Part shown: in pieces, positions 1-11,250 of the stretch
Position numbering within the stretch: position 1 is the stretch's first letter
Layout: every line of letters begins with the position of its first letter
Source: Amphiura filiformis
Lineage: Eukaryota; Echinodermata; Ophiuroidea; Amphilepidida; Amphiuridae
Assembly (NCBI RefSeq): GCF_039555335.1
Contig: NC_092640.1
Location: 30,076,204-30,140,203, forward strand
Length of the DNA: 64,000 nt
Direction of reading: 5' to 3'
Position numbers and translations under genes: made by a program
Notes under the pieces: generated by a model
What the model was told of the DNA's origin: nothing
Seen by the model: the letters and a program-made list of their open reading frames with translations, nothing else
Databases searched by the model: none

Positions 1-975
1 TAGGCCACTTCAGGTAATCAATATTGGCACTTGAATTGCGTGACTCAGTGACTTTCTGCTCATTGTAAGAGTGAGAGTGTTGTAAACTCGATTGCATAAC
101 ATTAAGATTGCCAACTGATATCCTTTGTATTTGAGTTGTCTGATGATGGTATTAGAACTGTCATGGATATAAACATTACACAAAATGTCAACAAAACATG
201 CTACTGCAGAACTCTATGCCTGTATGTGTGTGTCTGAGGGCCGATCTGAGGGCTGATGACACACATTCGATGGGTGTACCTATAAACAGAGAAGATGTAA
301 TAAAGAGGAGGTTGAACAAGCTATCCTCAAACAAAATATGTGTGAGACCGCTCATTCAAAGTAAATGATGAATCACCCTATTTAGCTGCTTTACAATAGA
401 ATACCACAATGGGGTTTGAACCCGGGATGGGTGTGATCAAAGAGCTTTTAAATAGAAATAGAGTCGCAATAGATTATATAATCTTTTGTTCGTTTGATGC
501 CGATTAGAAGTTGCGACAGGCTATTCATAAAAGTGGTACCATTGTTTCGAATAAAGGGTTCCGCCATTAAATTGGTCACTGATCCGGCATCATATTAACG
601 CTCTACACAACATGCGAGTATCAATAAGTGACCACACTACAGTCATGTGTAAGGGCAGTCATGTGTAAAGTGGTACCATTGTACTCACGTATCCCAAATG
701 TGTGCTTGTGTGGGGCTGAAGTCTATGAGGAGGCTTTAGCTGTCGATGCAATCATCTTTACCACCCACCTGACGTTAGGCGTTTCATTTAAATAAATTGA
801 ATGCTCTTGTTGAACGATTACACATTAGAATGTATGAAGGCTGCCATGTCCAGTCCATGTATCTATATTACACTATAATGGTAATCGCTATACTATACAT
901 GTAAGTATAGGCCTTTAAAGGTTGTGTTTAAGAAATTTCCATTTAATTATATTTTAAGAAGGAGATTGGTATAGA
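1..975. other. Non-genic left edge, no gene seen
   Basis: No exon, RNA gene or transposon end is convincing here. The only structure seen is a 25-base stretch near 282-306 (AGAGAAGATGTAATAAAGAG and onward) that recurs inverted at 2848-2873, suggesting an old element or inversion spanning the first 2.9 kb. Confidence 0.4.
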
Positions 976-1260
976 AATAGTGGCGTACCCAAAGAGGGGA
1001 GGGGGTTGGGGAGGGGCAGATTCACCTCTGTGAGAAGTCTTGGGAGGGAGGAGGGAGGAAGAGGGAGGAGGGATATGGAGAATGAGAGAGGGCTGGAGGA
1101 AGGAGAAATAAAAAGATATAATAAAGACAAGTAGATAAATAGAAATATAAGGAAAATGATGGGAATGAGAGAGGGAGGGTGAGAGGGGACAATGAGAGCG
1201 AGGGAGTGATAAAGTGTAGGCCTAGGAAAGAATAAGTACAGAGAAGGGAAAAGAAAGGAA
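976..1260. repeat. Purine-rich low-complexity tract
   Basis: The plus strand is almost purely G and A for about 280 bases (repeated GAGGGAGG-like words). Such strand-asymmetric tracts can form triplex DNA. Its left edge resembles the AGTGGCGTACCC-type ends of hAT-like elements seen elsewhere in the window, so it may be the inside of an old insertion. Confidence 0.55.
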
Positions 1261-1610
1261 TGATAAATACATTTTAATAATAATTATTAGGCCTATATAA
1301 TAACTAAACACATAACAGCACTGGGCAGCCATTCGATGATGTCAATGCCTTTATTCGTTACGTAATTATAACGCCCAGTCAGATGTATTTAAAGAAAGAA
1401 AGAAAGGTTTTATTTCAAACTCTAATCGTGACCCGCAGGTCAAATTGCTAGAATTGTACATTAAGGTAATACACTATTTTAAAGTGTTGCGATTTGGTAG
1501 TTCACAACATCTTGCGAATGGTAAAAAGCTTTGAAAAAATTGCATTGCTCATTTCCTTGCGAGCGTGTAGAAGAATTCAAATATCACAGAAATATTTTGT
1601 AGGTCCTGTG

Positions 1611-1775
1611 GTTCTTGAGTTATGTTGTAAAGAGGGCTGAAACGACAACACTTTTGTAAAATATACATCACTTATTAACAACAATAAATTAAGCAAGTTT
1701 TCAAAGTATATGATTTGTATAATGAACTTTTACAAAACATCAAAGTGTTACTTTTCAATAATATATTTATTTAGA
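1611..1775 (+). repeat. Dispersed repeat, inverted copy at right edge
   Basis: This segment (GGTTCTTGAG through TTGTAAAGAGGGCTG to TTATTCAATAATATA-like sequence) is found again as its reverse complement at 63606-63770. Matching words include AAGAGGGCTGAAA and CAAGTTTTCAAAGTATATGA. It is a dispersed repeat of unknown class. Confidence 0.6.
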
Positions 1776-1786
1776 CAATAAAAATC

Positions 1787-2068
1787 GATTTTTTTGGCTG
1801 CTTCGACCAACAATACCCCATCTACCCTTAAACACACCTAAACAGACACAATGCAATTTTGCTGGCAGCAGCTTAATCAGCGCCAATATTGCAACATTGA
1901 AACAAACAACTATACAAACATCAATCCAACCCAACCACATCCCCCCAAGTAGGCAATGATGATAAAGTGCCTTGCCCAAGGACACAACACGTTGGCACGA
2001 GCGGGGCTCGAACTCACAACCTATGTATTATGAGTCGGGCGCCTTATCCACTCGGCCACACGTGCTCA
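1787..2068 (-). mobile_element. tRNA-derived SINE
   Basis: Read on the minus strand from about 2068, it starts with a tRNA-like head with an A box (GTGGCCGAGTGGATAAGGC) and a B box (GTTCGAGCCCC). The body continues with GTCCTTGGGCAAGGCACTTT, a tract characteristic of several invertebrate SINE families, and ends near 1787 in an A/T run. The head resembles a class II (Leu/Ser-type) tRNA. An open frame on the minus strand lies inside it and is not a gene. A related copy is at 50171-50461. Confidence 0.75.
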
Positions 2069-2975
2069 CACCTACCAAACACAACTCATCCAATTTCGCA
2101 AACTGGACGTTGAATGTACACTCTCATGAATATTGATTGGCAACATTTTCCAATATGTCAGCGCTCTAATCGGAAACAATAGAACAATAGACCCTGCAGA
2201 GCGTTGGGTGTGATACACAAGTTGCAGCTAACTGCTTTTAGGGATAGGTCAGTGTGTGCATGTCATCATGCCATGCACACCATGCATGCAGACCCTGTCA
2301 TCTTGTCAGATTTCGGATAAAATATGACTGAAGTTCCATGGCAAATTATAATTTTTGCTGCTTGTTGCCACTTTCAGCCTCTATTATTTATGATAAAGAA
2401 CGTTTTCAATTATCAGAATATCTTTATTAGGTTTGCAGGAAATGACAGGAAAATACATAAAATAATAAAATAGAAATGATCAACAATCGTCACCTCTCTA
2501 AAAAATCCTAAAAATTTCTTCTTTAGAAATGTATATATTTACAAAAAAAGGGCGGATTTGGGGGAAAATTTTACAGCACTCGATTTCTTTCTTGTATTAT
2601 CCACATGTGGTATTCCATCCAAGCAGCAGATCCTTAACACACGCGTTTCATACTTTTCAACAAATTCTCTATAGAAACATTGGAAATATTTCCAATTCTG
2701 AAGTGAAAATCGGTCAACCATGGGCGGTCACACACATAACATCATAGGATATTTCAAGTGGGTGTTTAACTACTTGAGAATAAAGGACTATGAATCGATG
2801 CGACAGGATTACCTACGGGATTATCTCAAGGATATAATTCTGTTGACCCTCCTCTTTATTACATCTTCTCTGCTATAAACTAGGAATATAATGTGAAATG
2901 ACTATCAATCAATCAAGTTATCAACAAGCAATAATAAACCGATGAATCATGGAATATTACTAATTACTTACTAAT
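2069..2975. other. Non-genic, nothing recognised
   Basis: Two overlapping open frames of 60-72 codons lie on opposite strands here. Neither has splice-compatible context, homology that can be recognised or composition unlike the surroundings. Confidence 0.4.
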
Positions 2976-2979
2976 CTAC

Positions 2980-2983
2980 CAAA

Positions 2984-3078
<95 letters not shown>

Positions 3079-3108
3079 ATAGGCATTGGCCTAAATAAAT
3101 AAATACGT
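2980..3108. repeat. (AAAT)n microsatellite
   Basis: Over 100 bases of perfect AAAT repeat, briefly broken by AGGCATTGGCCT near 3081 and resuming to about 3108. Expected to be length-variable. Confidence 0.95.
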
Positions 3109-3479
3109 ACATACATAATGCAGAATGCAGTTAGTATTTTAGTTAGAAAATTTCAAACATTCTATTGTAATTTTCTGCTATGCACGCAAAGGACATGTGC
3201 TTTTATTATCCGCGCCTAATCAATAATGGGTCTTTCACCATGCTCAGACCATGTTAAACTACTGACTGTATCCTTGTAGGATTATCTACTGACCAGGTGC
3301 CAACCCAGTAAAGTGGGTGCTTTTACAGTACCCAATTAAGTCTACATATCAAGTTCATAGCAGGGCATTTACAAAGAATTCTCGCGCACACCACCACATT
3401 GGGTTCGTTACTTTTAATGCACTCGGTGTTTCTACCGTCCCGACTCAAACGATTCTAGAAGTTGTTCTCACAAGCCCCG

Positions 3480-3607
3480 CCTACTTTCCCTGCCTTCTCG
3501 GCAACCCGGAAGTAACTTTTTCCATTGGTTTGTGTGGTGCAAAATGAGGAAAATACCAATATTTGGCAACGAATTACAGGAATTCCAGTCATAGATCTCG
3601 ACTGAAA
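3480..3607 (+). promoter_or_regulatory. Candidate promoter with ETS and CCAAT motifs
   Basis: A consensus ETS/GABP site CCGGAAGT lies at 3506-3513 and an inverted CCAAT box (ATTGG) at 3524-3528, with no TATA box. This is the usual make-up of a broadly expressed animal promoter. A short upstream frame (ATG at 3544, 16 codons) precedes the coding ATG at 3608. The location immediately before a short coding exon with a perfect donor supports promoter function. Confidence 0.5.
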
Positions 3608-3620
3608 ATGGATACATTAG
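3608..3620 (+). CDS. Small unknown protein, coding exon 1
   Basis: The exon codes for MDTL plus the first base of a Gly codon and ends at a strong donor (G|GTAAGT), phase 1. The ATG was chosen because it is the first one that stays open into the donor; the earlier ATG at 3544 stops after 16 codons. The exon follows the ETS/CCAAT promoter patch and joins in frame to 5319. Confidence 0.5.
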
Positions 3621-4207
3621 GTAAGTAACACTTTCATTTATGTCATATCAAAAATTGTTGGAGATCTATGACCAGTTTGGTAGATAATCGAGTTGAAATG
3701 TGGGCATGTTTTTGGCATGGTCTAGGTGGGAATAACAGGTTCGTACATGTAAACTCAATGGGAATCTCTTACGACTAGGCTAAAGTACAACAATATTTTG
3801 TAAATTTTCCTCGTAAAGAAAAGATCGGTCAAGGAAACCTATATGAATATGTTGTCAATACTTCACTTGACCCAAATATATGATTTATTTTTGTAATGAG
3901 AGAATCGCACATGGAATTTTAGAGGATTTTGATAGCAGTTCCCGCACCGTAGAAAAGCTGCTCTGTCATGAGCCGGAAATTCCATCATGAGCCTAGATCC
4001 TGATTTGTTTTGCCAATTGAAGCTTCTAATGTTGGCTGAATGTTTTTTTGATATCATGAAAGTCAATCTGTGACAAGATGTAATTTTGCTACGGAAAGTG
4101 CTATGACAAAACGATTTTCAGTTTTGGCTTTCTTTATAATCAAGGAGTTTAATTTGATATAAAATGATGCAGTGTTTGATGGCAAAATTTGACTGAATTC
4201 ACCTTTC

Positions 4208-4640
4208 AGGGGATGTAATTTTCTTCGGCAGGGGTCATGAATATGTCGGTGACTGAAGTCAATTTTTATGACCCCCCCTCCATCGCGGATCGCGGGCTAA
4301 AATTTTTTACGATCCCCCTATCGTGGGTCAAAAAATTTTAGGACCCCCCCTTCTGTCAAAATTTTAGAGCGGAGTACACGAAACGCGTTAAAATTTTTGA
4401 CCATAAGCGTAAAGAAGGCGCACGGAGAGCGCAAAAATCTTGCATTGTATAAAGATTGTGTGCACATTTTGTTCAAAAAAAGTGTAAGAAAAGTTACACC
4501 ATTCGCCAGCCCTTAATAATTCTATAACCCCCTATTTTGATTGCTACAAAATTATAACCCCCTATTTTTGGTCTTAAAATTCTATGACCCCCCAGTATAT
4601 TCATGACCCCCCCTTCTGAAGAAAATGATAGCCCCTTTAT
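4208..4640. mobile_element. Inverted-repeat element in small-gene intron
   Basis: Ends pair as inverted repeats: GGGGATGTAATTTTCTTCGG with GGTCATGAATAT near 4210-4245 against ATATTCATGACC and GAAGAAAAT near 4598-4630. The interior is G/C-homopolymer-rich with repeated ACCCCCC words. No coding potential; a non-autonomous DNA element is likely. Confidence 0.5.
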
Positions 4641-4646
4641 ACCTAT

Positions 4647-5032
4647 AAGGGGCTCAGCTGTGCAATAATTATGAGCCCTGGAAGGAGGGTAAAATTGGGG
4701 GGCAAGCAAGCGATCCGAGGGGGGGGGCAAGCAATTTTGGCACACATTCATGGGGTGCCTTTTAAATAAAATGCTCTAAAAGGCTTAGGAAAACAGTATG
4801 GAAACGCTGAAATATGCAAATTTTCATGCTCGCTGTGCTCGCAACATATCTAGACCTTTTAAGGTTTGCAAATTGGGATCCCAAAAATTTGGCATGTGTT
4901 GGGGGCAAAGATTTTGGCAGGCCAAAAGAGGGAGGAAAGCGATTATTTTGCAGGCTGAGAGGGGGGGCAAGCTATTTTTGGTGGGTCGTTCGGACATTTT
5001 ATTACCCCCGATAATTATTGCACAGCCCCTAA
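4647..5032. mobile_element. TIR element (MITE-like)
   Basis: Terminal inverted repeats AGGGGCT..CTGTGCAATAATTAT on the left and ATAATTATTGCACAGCCCCT on the right enclose about 385 bases of G-run-rich sequence. It abuts the preceding inverted-repeat element. The frames running through it (both strands) are not genes. Confidence 0.6.
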
Positions 5033-5318
5033 TATGGCACATAAATGAACCCTGTGGTGTGCAACCGATGGTGGAGGGGGATTGGGGCACCAGTGGCAAA
5101 ACTACACTTTCATTGCAATCAAGGGAACAGCTAGCTGGGGTAAATCTGCCACCACCGCCAAGGGGGGGCTGGGGAATACAGATGCATGTGCTCATTTGGG
5201 GGAAGTGGGTGGGCAAGGATTTCAAACCAAGCCGCTGTAACAGCCCCCTGCGGGGGATTGTGCCACTGTCCCAGCTTTACCCTGACAAATTTTCTAAAAT
5301 CCTCTTTTTCTTTTTCAG

Positions 5319-5497
5319 GCCTACTAAAAGGTCAGAGCTACACTGTACAAGTAACAACCAACTGCCAGACACCATTAACCAAAGCCACTGTGAGCCATTT
5401 CATGTCACATTTTGCAGCGGAGGCAGATGGAAGTCATGGAACAAATGAAATATTAAAAATAATGACCGGATTCAGAAACGCACTTCAATCTCACTAA
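5319..5497 (+). CDS. Small unknown protein, terminal exon
   Basis: A pyrimidine tract and CAG acceptor precede an exon that continues exon 1 in phase and stops at TAA. The joined product is 63 residues, beginning MDTLGLLKGQSYTVQVTTNC, then a helix-prone middle and ending TGFRNALQSH. No signal peptide, membrane segment or recognised domain is visible, and I cannot name the family. A short single-domain subunit of a larger complex would fit the size and the housekeeping-type promoter, but that is inference. The candidate polyadenylation signal AATAAA lies at 5846-5851, exactly at the edge of a hairpin element. The intron (3621-5318) holds two inverted-repeat elements. An overlapping 216-codon frame starting at 4798 reads through the intron and is not the gene. 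Confidence 0.5.
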
Positions 5498-5569
5498 TTG
5501 AAGAACAATACTTGTGTTGAAAGTCGGGACTCATAAATTAGGTGTAACAGAATGTGTGAAAATTTATTA

Positions 5570-5790
5570 AGATCTATTAGAAATATTCAATCCAATAGAT
5601 TAGAATTCAATCTAATTCAATTTTAATATATGGGATTAAAATTGCTTAGATTGATTTTTAACCCCTTAGATTAAAATCAAATTAGATGTATTCAAATTAG
5701 ATTTTTTAAATCCATCCAAATGTTTTTAGATTAAAAATCAAATAAGATTGAATTCTAGATTGAATATTTCTAATAGATTAGATCCAATTT
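5570..5790. repeat. AT-rich imperfect hairpin
   Basis: TCTATTAGAAATATTCAATC near 5572 pairs with GATTGAATATTTCTAATAGA near 5758, and the interior repeats TTAGATT words in both orientations. It lies in the 3' region of the small gene and may be part of its untranslated tail. Confidence 0.55.
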
Positions 5791-5850
5791 TGGATTTGTC
5801 CCAGATCACAATCACTTAGAGGGAATATGCTGAATTGTATTATAAAATAA

Positions 5851-6292
5851 AGACTGCACAAAAAGTAACGCAGCTGTTATAAACATGCCTGTAGCGTTTG
5901 AACTAATAATTGTGTTCACAATATTTCAACATAGAAAGAAGGAGGATTTATTTACGCGCATTTTGATACCCCATTAGTCCAATCTCGTTCAATAATAACA
6001 ACACAGCAGTGTTTTTAAAGAAAAATACCCGAATTGAAAGTTGCGGTTATTTGTATTGATATGAAGTCATTGATTGAAACCATTGATTGCTGTAAATGGC
6101 AACTTTTAAATTTGTGGTTTTTCTTTAAAAGCACTATGTACTGTGTTATCAGTATTTAACGACATTTCACAAATGGGGTATCAAAATGAGCGTAAATAAA
6201 TCATCCTTCTTTCTATGTAGAAATATTGTGGAAACGATTACTAGTTCTGAACTTATAGGCATATTTCAGCTGTGTTACTTTTTGTGCAGACT
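5851..6292. mobile_element. Foldback element, family 1 (copy 1)
   Basis: The entire 440 bases form an imperfect hairpin. Ends are AGACTGCACAAAAAGTAAC and GTTACTTTTTGTGCAGACT. A second copy with the same ends is at 38274-38760 in intron 1 of copy B. No ORF, so non-autonomous. Confidence 0.8.
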
Positions 6293-6322
6293 TTTTATTG
6301 GATATCTTCCATCACACAATTA

Positions 6323-6511
6323 AGCCACTTGCACGGTTCCGCCATTATGCACTATAAAAGGGGAGAGCCTCGAACTGGCAGCATACATGAATGGGAATTG
6401 AACCAGTCATATAACATTCTGTGTAAGGTTACGTAATTCTTCCTTTCATGTATGCTGCCAGTTCGAGGCTCTCCCATATATAGTGCATAATGGCGGAGCC
6501 TGCAAGTGGCT
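6323..6511. mobile_element. Short hairpin element
   Basis: Arms of about 65 bases pair closely: AGCCACTTGCACGGTTCCGC on the left, GCGGAGCCTGCAAGTGGCT on the right, with GAGAGCCTCGAACTGGCAGC mirrored inside. High arm identity suggests a young insertion or local inverted duplication. Confidence 0.75.
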
Positions 6512-7194
6512 AATAGAGGATACATGTAGTAAAAAAATCCCCATCATTTATTATCTATTAAGTAGGTGTGTTCAACTGTTTTGGTTTGTTGGACTTCCTT
6601 CTTCATACTTTTTTAATGAAAAAATAGTGCTTTTATTTTTTCACTTCCTTACAGATCTCAAAATAAATTAAAACAATGATCAAAGCTACATATTCACCAT
6701 GCATTTTTGTTTATTTCATGAACTCTTGTCTTTCTAATAATTATGTACCAGAGAAATAGGTGTAAAAATACATTTAGTAATGAAGTATGAGATAATGAGT
6801 GCAAAAGACCATTTATTTACAGTCTATTGGCAGCCACTAGTCTTTTGAGAAGGCTTTTGTTCAGACCTTCATTTGGGGGGCCTTTGTCAAGGCCATTTGG
6901 CACCACTTGTCAAGAGGAATGAAGAACACCTTGAAGTTAACAAAGATCAGGGGCACAAAGGCCAAAACTGAAAAACTGCAGGCAATGGCCCTGACTGAAA
7001 TTCGAGTCCAGCTTGTGTGTTAATATGGTGCCTTCACAAAAGACTACATTGTAGCATTGACTGACATCGGCTAGTCTTTCCTGAAGGCTTTGGGTGTGAA
7101 TGCATTGATGCACAGTCACAGCTTTCATGAAAGAAACAGTGTCTGCCAATAATAAACTATGAACACTTACACTCCTTTAAAAGCATTTATAAGT
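6512..7194. other. Non-genic, nothing recognised
   Basis: Mixed-composition sequence with short chance frames on both strands. No splice-supported exon or transposon end seen. Confidence 0.35.
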
Positions 7195-7396
7195 CAAGGG
7201 TTTACATGTAGGACCTTTTTTTATTTTAGTTTTATGTTAAGGGTTTACATGTAGGGTCTTCTTTTATTTATTTAATAAATAACAGACATTAACGAGGCCT
7301 TATCTGCAATAGCTGCCAAGTGTCATATTTTAGATAAATTATCAAAATGTCTATGGGGCAGCTATTGCAGTTAGGCCTTCTGGTCCTAAACCCTTG
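7195..7396. mobile_element. Nested short TIR elements
   Basis: Outer ends CAAGGGTTTA..GGACC and GGTCC..TAAACCCTTG pair; inside, AGGCCTTATCTGCAATAGCT pairs with AGCTATTGCAGTTAGGCCT. Two hairpins nested within 200 bases. Confidence 0.55.
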
Positions 7397-7681
7397 ATTA
7401 GTGGACTGGATACTCATCATATTTACGGGGGTGAAGGTAAACCAGTAGCAGCTACTAAACAATTTGGTCTACAATTACTCTATCCTGCATCCGCTAATCC
7501 TAAGGTGCGCTTAGTCATAAATGTCACTAGTCCAAGAAAAAAATGGTTGCTAGTCCTAATGGCTGCAGATTTTCCATTGCTAAGGTCTTGTAAACCTTAT
7601 TTATTTTTGGACTTGTGAACCATTTCCTATTTTTTCGGACTAGCGATCCGTATTTTTGGACTAGGGAACCTTGGCTATACA

Positions 7682-7839
7682 TTGGTTCCCCTCAAGTTCA
7701 GTAGTGACGTAGGTGCATATTTTAGTGGGCGCCGTATTGAATCGTGTGCGGATAGTTAATTGTGTAGCAAAAAAGGGTGGATCGTGTGGCGCAGCCATGA
7801 AAAGACATTGACGTCACTGCTGAATTTGAGGCAAACCAA
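7682..7839. mobile_element. 158-bp TIR element
   Basis: Terminal inverted repeats of about 28 bases: TTGGTTCCCCTCAAGTTCAG followed by TAGTGACGT on the left and ACGTCACTGCTGAATTTGAG then GCAAACCAA on the right. The intervening 7398-7681 shows nothing recognisable. Confidence 0.65.
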
Positions 7840-8161
7840 AGAAAAGTGCCTAGAACATTTCCAATAATTCCATGCAACTTTTACAGCCTGTAAGGAACTA
7901 TGCATTACGATTACATCACATGATGTCAGAGTCATTTGTTGAGGTCCTTATTATTTTAATAATTGGAGCAAACATTTACTAGTTAGTTTATGCAAGTATT
8001 TAAGTTCTCATCAAATGTTCACCCTCCAGAAAAGATTTTCTTCAAAAAATTTAATTGTTGACATAATGTTGGGAAAGTTTTCAATGCATGCGAGTGATAG
8101 CCCTACTACGGCCTTTTGACTGTGGTGGTCCAAAACCATGCTATATCAGTAAAAACCTGGC

Positions 8162-8248
8162 TATATCCAGAGAACTGCTAAACCCAGACTGCTAATGCCC
8201 CCTTTTGGGTGGAGCGGTTAGTGGGTTTTAGCAGTTCTCGGATATAGT
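8162..8248. repeat. Short inverted repeat
   Basis: TATATCCAGAGAACTGCTAA pairs with TTAGCAGTTCTCGGATATA, separated by about 35 bases. Likely the centre of a degraded hairpin element reaching from about 8095 to 8290. Confidence 0.55.
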
Positions 8249-8471
8249 GTGTTTAAAAAGCCCTATAGTACGGCTAGCGAGTGATGCGACAGATAACAGA
8301 TGCCAGCTGTTGACTTCCAAACCATCATCCTCTTTGTCTTTCACGAAACCAGTATCCTCAGTAGTACTGCTGCACCTGGAAATTGGAATAAAATAAAATA
8401 ATAGCCAATGATTAATTATTACACATTATTATCAGGATTATGGTATCTAGGTTGTTTGTGTGTTTTATAGT

Positions 8472-8810
8472 AGTACTACACCCTGCCCAATTTTGTGTTT
8501 ATTTGTGCATTTTTCTCAAAATTATAGGGCATTGGGGACAAGTAAGATATGTATATTATAGGGGCAAGGACTTCAACTACTGCACTGGAAATTTTATATC
8601 AGCACAGACAACAGTTGTGGAGTTACAGTCAAAAATGAGGGAAAACCAATATTTGATCAAAAAATCAATAACTACTTGCTTTGAGTTGCTGAATTTTCAG
8701 TACAGTAGTTGGGAGTCCTTGCCCTATACATATCTTACTTGTCACCAATGTGCTATAATTTTTGTAAAAATGCAAAAAATAAGCACAAAATTGGCCAGGG
8801 GTGTAGTACT
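8472..8810. mobile_element. Foldback element, about 340 bp
   Basis: Arms of roughly 120 bases: AGTACTACACCCTGCCCAAT on the left and its near complement ending GGGTGTAGTACT on the right, with GGGGCAAGGACTTCAACTAC mirrored inside as GTAGTTGGGAGTCCTTGCCC. The 125-codon frame across it is a by-product of the hairpin and not a gene. Confidence 0.8.
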
Positions 8811-9044
8811 CCCCTAAAGCCTTAATGTACTATCTTTTTAAATTTTTAGATTTTCCTTCCAAAATGATAAATTATTGTAGCAGAGTCATGATATGCTATT
8901 TCAATAGGTGTGAGGTCAAAGGTCATAAAGTCAAAAGTAGTCACTTGCAATCATTTTGCAATTTTAATTTTTTTTATGAACTGTGAGAGCGGAGACAGAT
9001 TTAAAGCACTAATCTGTAATTTACTAAGTCTACTAGTCGTGCAT

Positions 9045-9345
9045 AGTTTCATGGGCATAGCCATCTTTTTTAGTAAGGTGGGCAAAATAAAACTTAGGTG
9101 GTACACAAAAAAACTCTGCATTGCAAAAAAAGTTGCATCATACAATTATACATAGAGAGGTTGTATGTCTTTGAGCTTCTAAAAAGGCTTTATTGGGACG
9201 TAGTACGCAAAAAATTTCAGATTTTACACTATTTTCGGTCATGATCAGGTTAATTTCGGTGAAAAGGGTTCCTTGTCCCTTTTCTTTTCTTTTGCCCTTC
9301 TGATTTTCTCTTTTATTTTTTTTGTCAGAGGGCACTTTCATTTCA
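9045..9345. mobile_element. Degraded copy of the 32.1-kb hAT-like element
   Basis: Shares ordered words with the element at 32080-32500, including GTGGGCAAAATAAAA, GTTGCATCATACAAT, TGTATGTCTTTGAGCTTC and the CCCTTTTCTTTTC / TGATTTTCTC tail. Diverged and lacking clean ends, hence older than the 32-kb copy. Confidence 0.65.
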
Positions 9346-10049
9346 TATATACCTGTCGTGCCTGAGAATTAAATATAGGAACACATAGGAATAAGGTATT
9401 GGCATTTTGTGTGGTGTGCTGCACCCCCTTGGCTACAACTTTGTAAATGAAATTACTTACATCCTCCTCAATAAGGAAAGCTGTGCTGTTCGGTTGCAGG
9501 TGCTTTGCTTCAGTGTGTGTTTATAGTTCAGATTTTTGGAAGATATGCCTTGCTGAATGGACCTTTCGTGTGCCAGTTTCTGGAAAGACAATACAGTATG
9601 ACATTGTAATTAAAGCCATTGTAACATTTGCTAAGGGAAAGCCCTGAATATTTTTCAAAATTCTGTTTTTACACGATTGCTTTGTAAACATATAGTAGGC
9701 CTACATACTCTGCAAAAATCAAGACTTTATGTTTGCTCACTTGCTGTGGGTTGGGATTGAGACTGAAGATGAAGTCAAAATCATATTTTCCTATAGACGA
9801 ATCAAATGTCACGCATTCCTGCACTCTTAATGGCGGCCATAGCCGACGGGGACCAAACTATCTCACCTAAAATGTGAAATGATGCGCCTTTGAAGGATAT
9901 TTTAAACTGCATTCTACCACCCGTGTTACACGCAGACAAAAGAATGATGACAGTTTACAACACAAAAGAATCTCACATCAAATTTTAAGCGGGTTTAATC
10001 CACCCAATTGGGCACTCACAACACCTGTTTGGTGCATGCAGGGACCCTA
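9346..10049. other. Non-genic, nothing recognised
   Basis: A 66-codon plus-strand frame (9447-9647) was considered and is not supported by splice sites or recognisable motifs. Otherwise plain intergenic sequence. Confidence 0.35.
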
Positions 10050-10413
10050 ATAAGGCCAAATAAAAAATAAACATGTTTCACGCCCCTCCCGCTTCCTTTT
10101 TTTGAGGTTTCTTCAAATATATTTTATTTTTTGAAATTCGGTTATAACTTTTCATAATATATGTCTAGGAAGTTAGGATGCTTTCTATAGCCTTGTTAAG
10201 ATACAAGAAACACGTTAGGAAGGTTTTGTGATCATTTGAGGGGGTGTAACTCTCCTCCTTTTTCCAGGCATTATTGTATACGCTAAAACACTGAGCTCTA
10301 AGTATGGCTATTTACACCAATTTTGTGATAAAAATAGAAAATAAAAAGACCCTCTTCCTCCTTTTTTTCGAAAACCCGGACGTGAAACATGTTTTTTATT
10401 TTACTTGGCCTAA
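10050..10413. mobile_element. TIR element, about 360 bp
   Basis: TAAGGCCAAATAAAAAATAA then ACATGTTTCACG near 10051 is mirrored as CGTGAAACATGTTTTTTATT then TTACTTGGCCTAATA ending near 10413. Internal subterminal words (CTTCCTTTTTTTGAGG, CCTCCTTTTT) also pair. Non-autonomous DNA element. Confidence 0.65.
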
Positions 10414-10699
10414 TAGCCGACCAAATCCTGACCATGACTTGGCTCGTTGGATTCGTCTATACTATAGCGAATCCTCACTGCCAGTTAAAATTAATGTTGT
10501 GTCGTTTAGTTTTACTTGTGCATTAAAAAAATTAATGAGTTATAAAAAGAAACTCACCGTCCTTGCAGAGTCGAGGTACAAACAACACACCCAACATACT
10601 CAGCCAGGAGAACGGCCACGGTATACACATACACGACATACACTGTATTGCAATGATCATGAATGTACAGTCATGACAGTGCATGAACAACAGATCTGT

Positions 10700-11250
10700 G
10701 TGATGCAGTGGTGAATGGGACAAATCTCGTCATGTTTTCGTGTAGTCCGAGGTGTTTGACGATAACACTCCGATCGCCAGGCAATCTACGTGTAGTAGGC
10801 CAGTGGGACAACGAAAACGCTACGTGAACGAGCTAGTTTTCGTGGTATATTCGATGTCCGTGGCCTTAAACTGTCCTTATCCATCATGTCATTTGCTTCT
10901 CTAAATATTCAGTGAATTGAATACTAATATTACTATTGCAAACTAGTCCAAGCACGTCGCTAAAATGAGGCAAATAATTCGATTTTCGCAACTGGATACT
11001 TCTGTCAGTGTTATGACTGTCGCAAAACAGCTGATCGAGGTCAGAGGTGAAATCTGTCAATCAAACTACTTTCGCGCATGCGCAAATGGCACACCTGAAC
11101 TTAGGGAAATATTTTGCCGAAGGCATTGAGGTGGTGTGATTCTCGCGATTCCAAATACAGCGCGCCACCAACGACGGCAGTGAAAATGGGCATTTCCCGT
11201 GTCTGGGGTCGACATCCTTTTTCATCAACCATAGCTGACCATGCTTATGA
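10700..11250. promoter_or_regulatory. CpG-richer patch with NRF1 palindrome
   Basis: This patch has visibly more CpG than its AT-rich surroundings and carries the palindromic NRF1 consensus GCGCATGCGC at 11074-11083. It could be a promoter, possibly of a gene whose exons I cannot identify. The strand is undetermined because the site is palindromic. A 22-base word in it (GATTCCAAATACAGCGCGCC, about 11138) recurs inverted near 14535. Confidence 0.3.

Noticed and set aside
4798..5448. 216-codon plus-strand ORF
   Set aside because: It runs through an inverted-repeat element and an intron into the real terminal exon in another frame; composition is G-run-driven.
8440..8817. 125-codon ORF
   Set aside because: It covers almost exactly a foldback element whose two arms are complementary, so the frame is a by-product.
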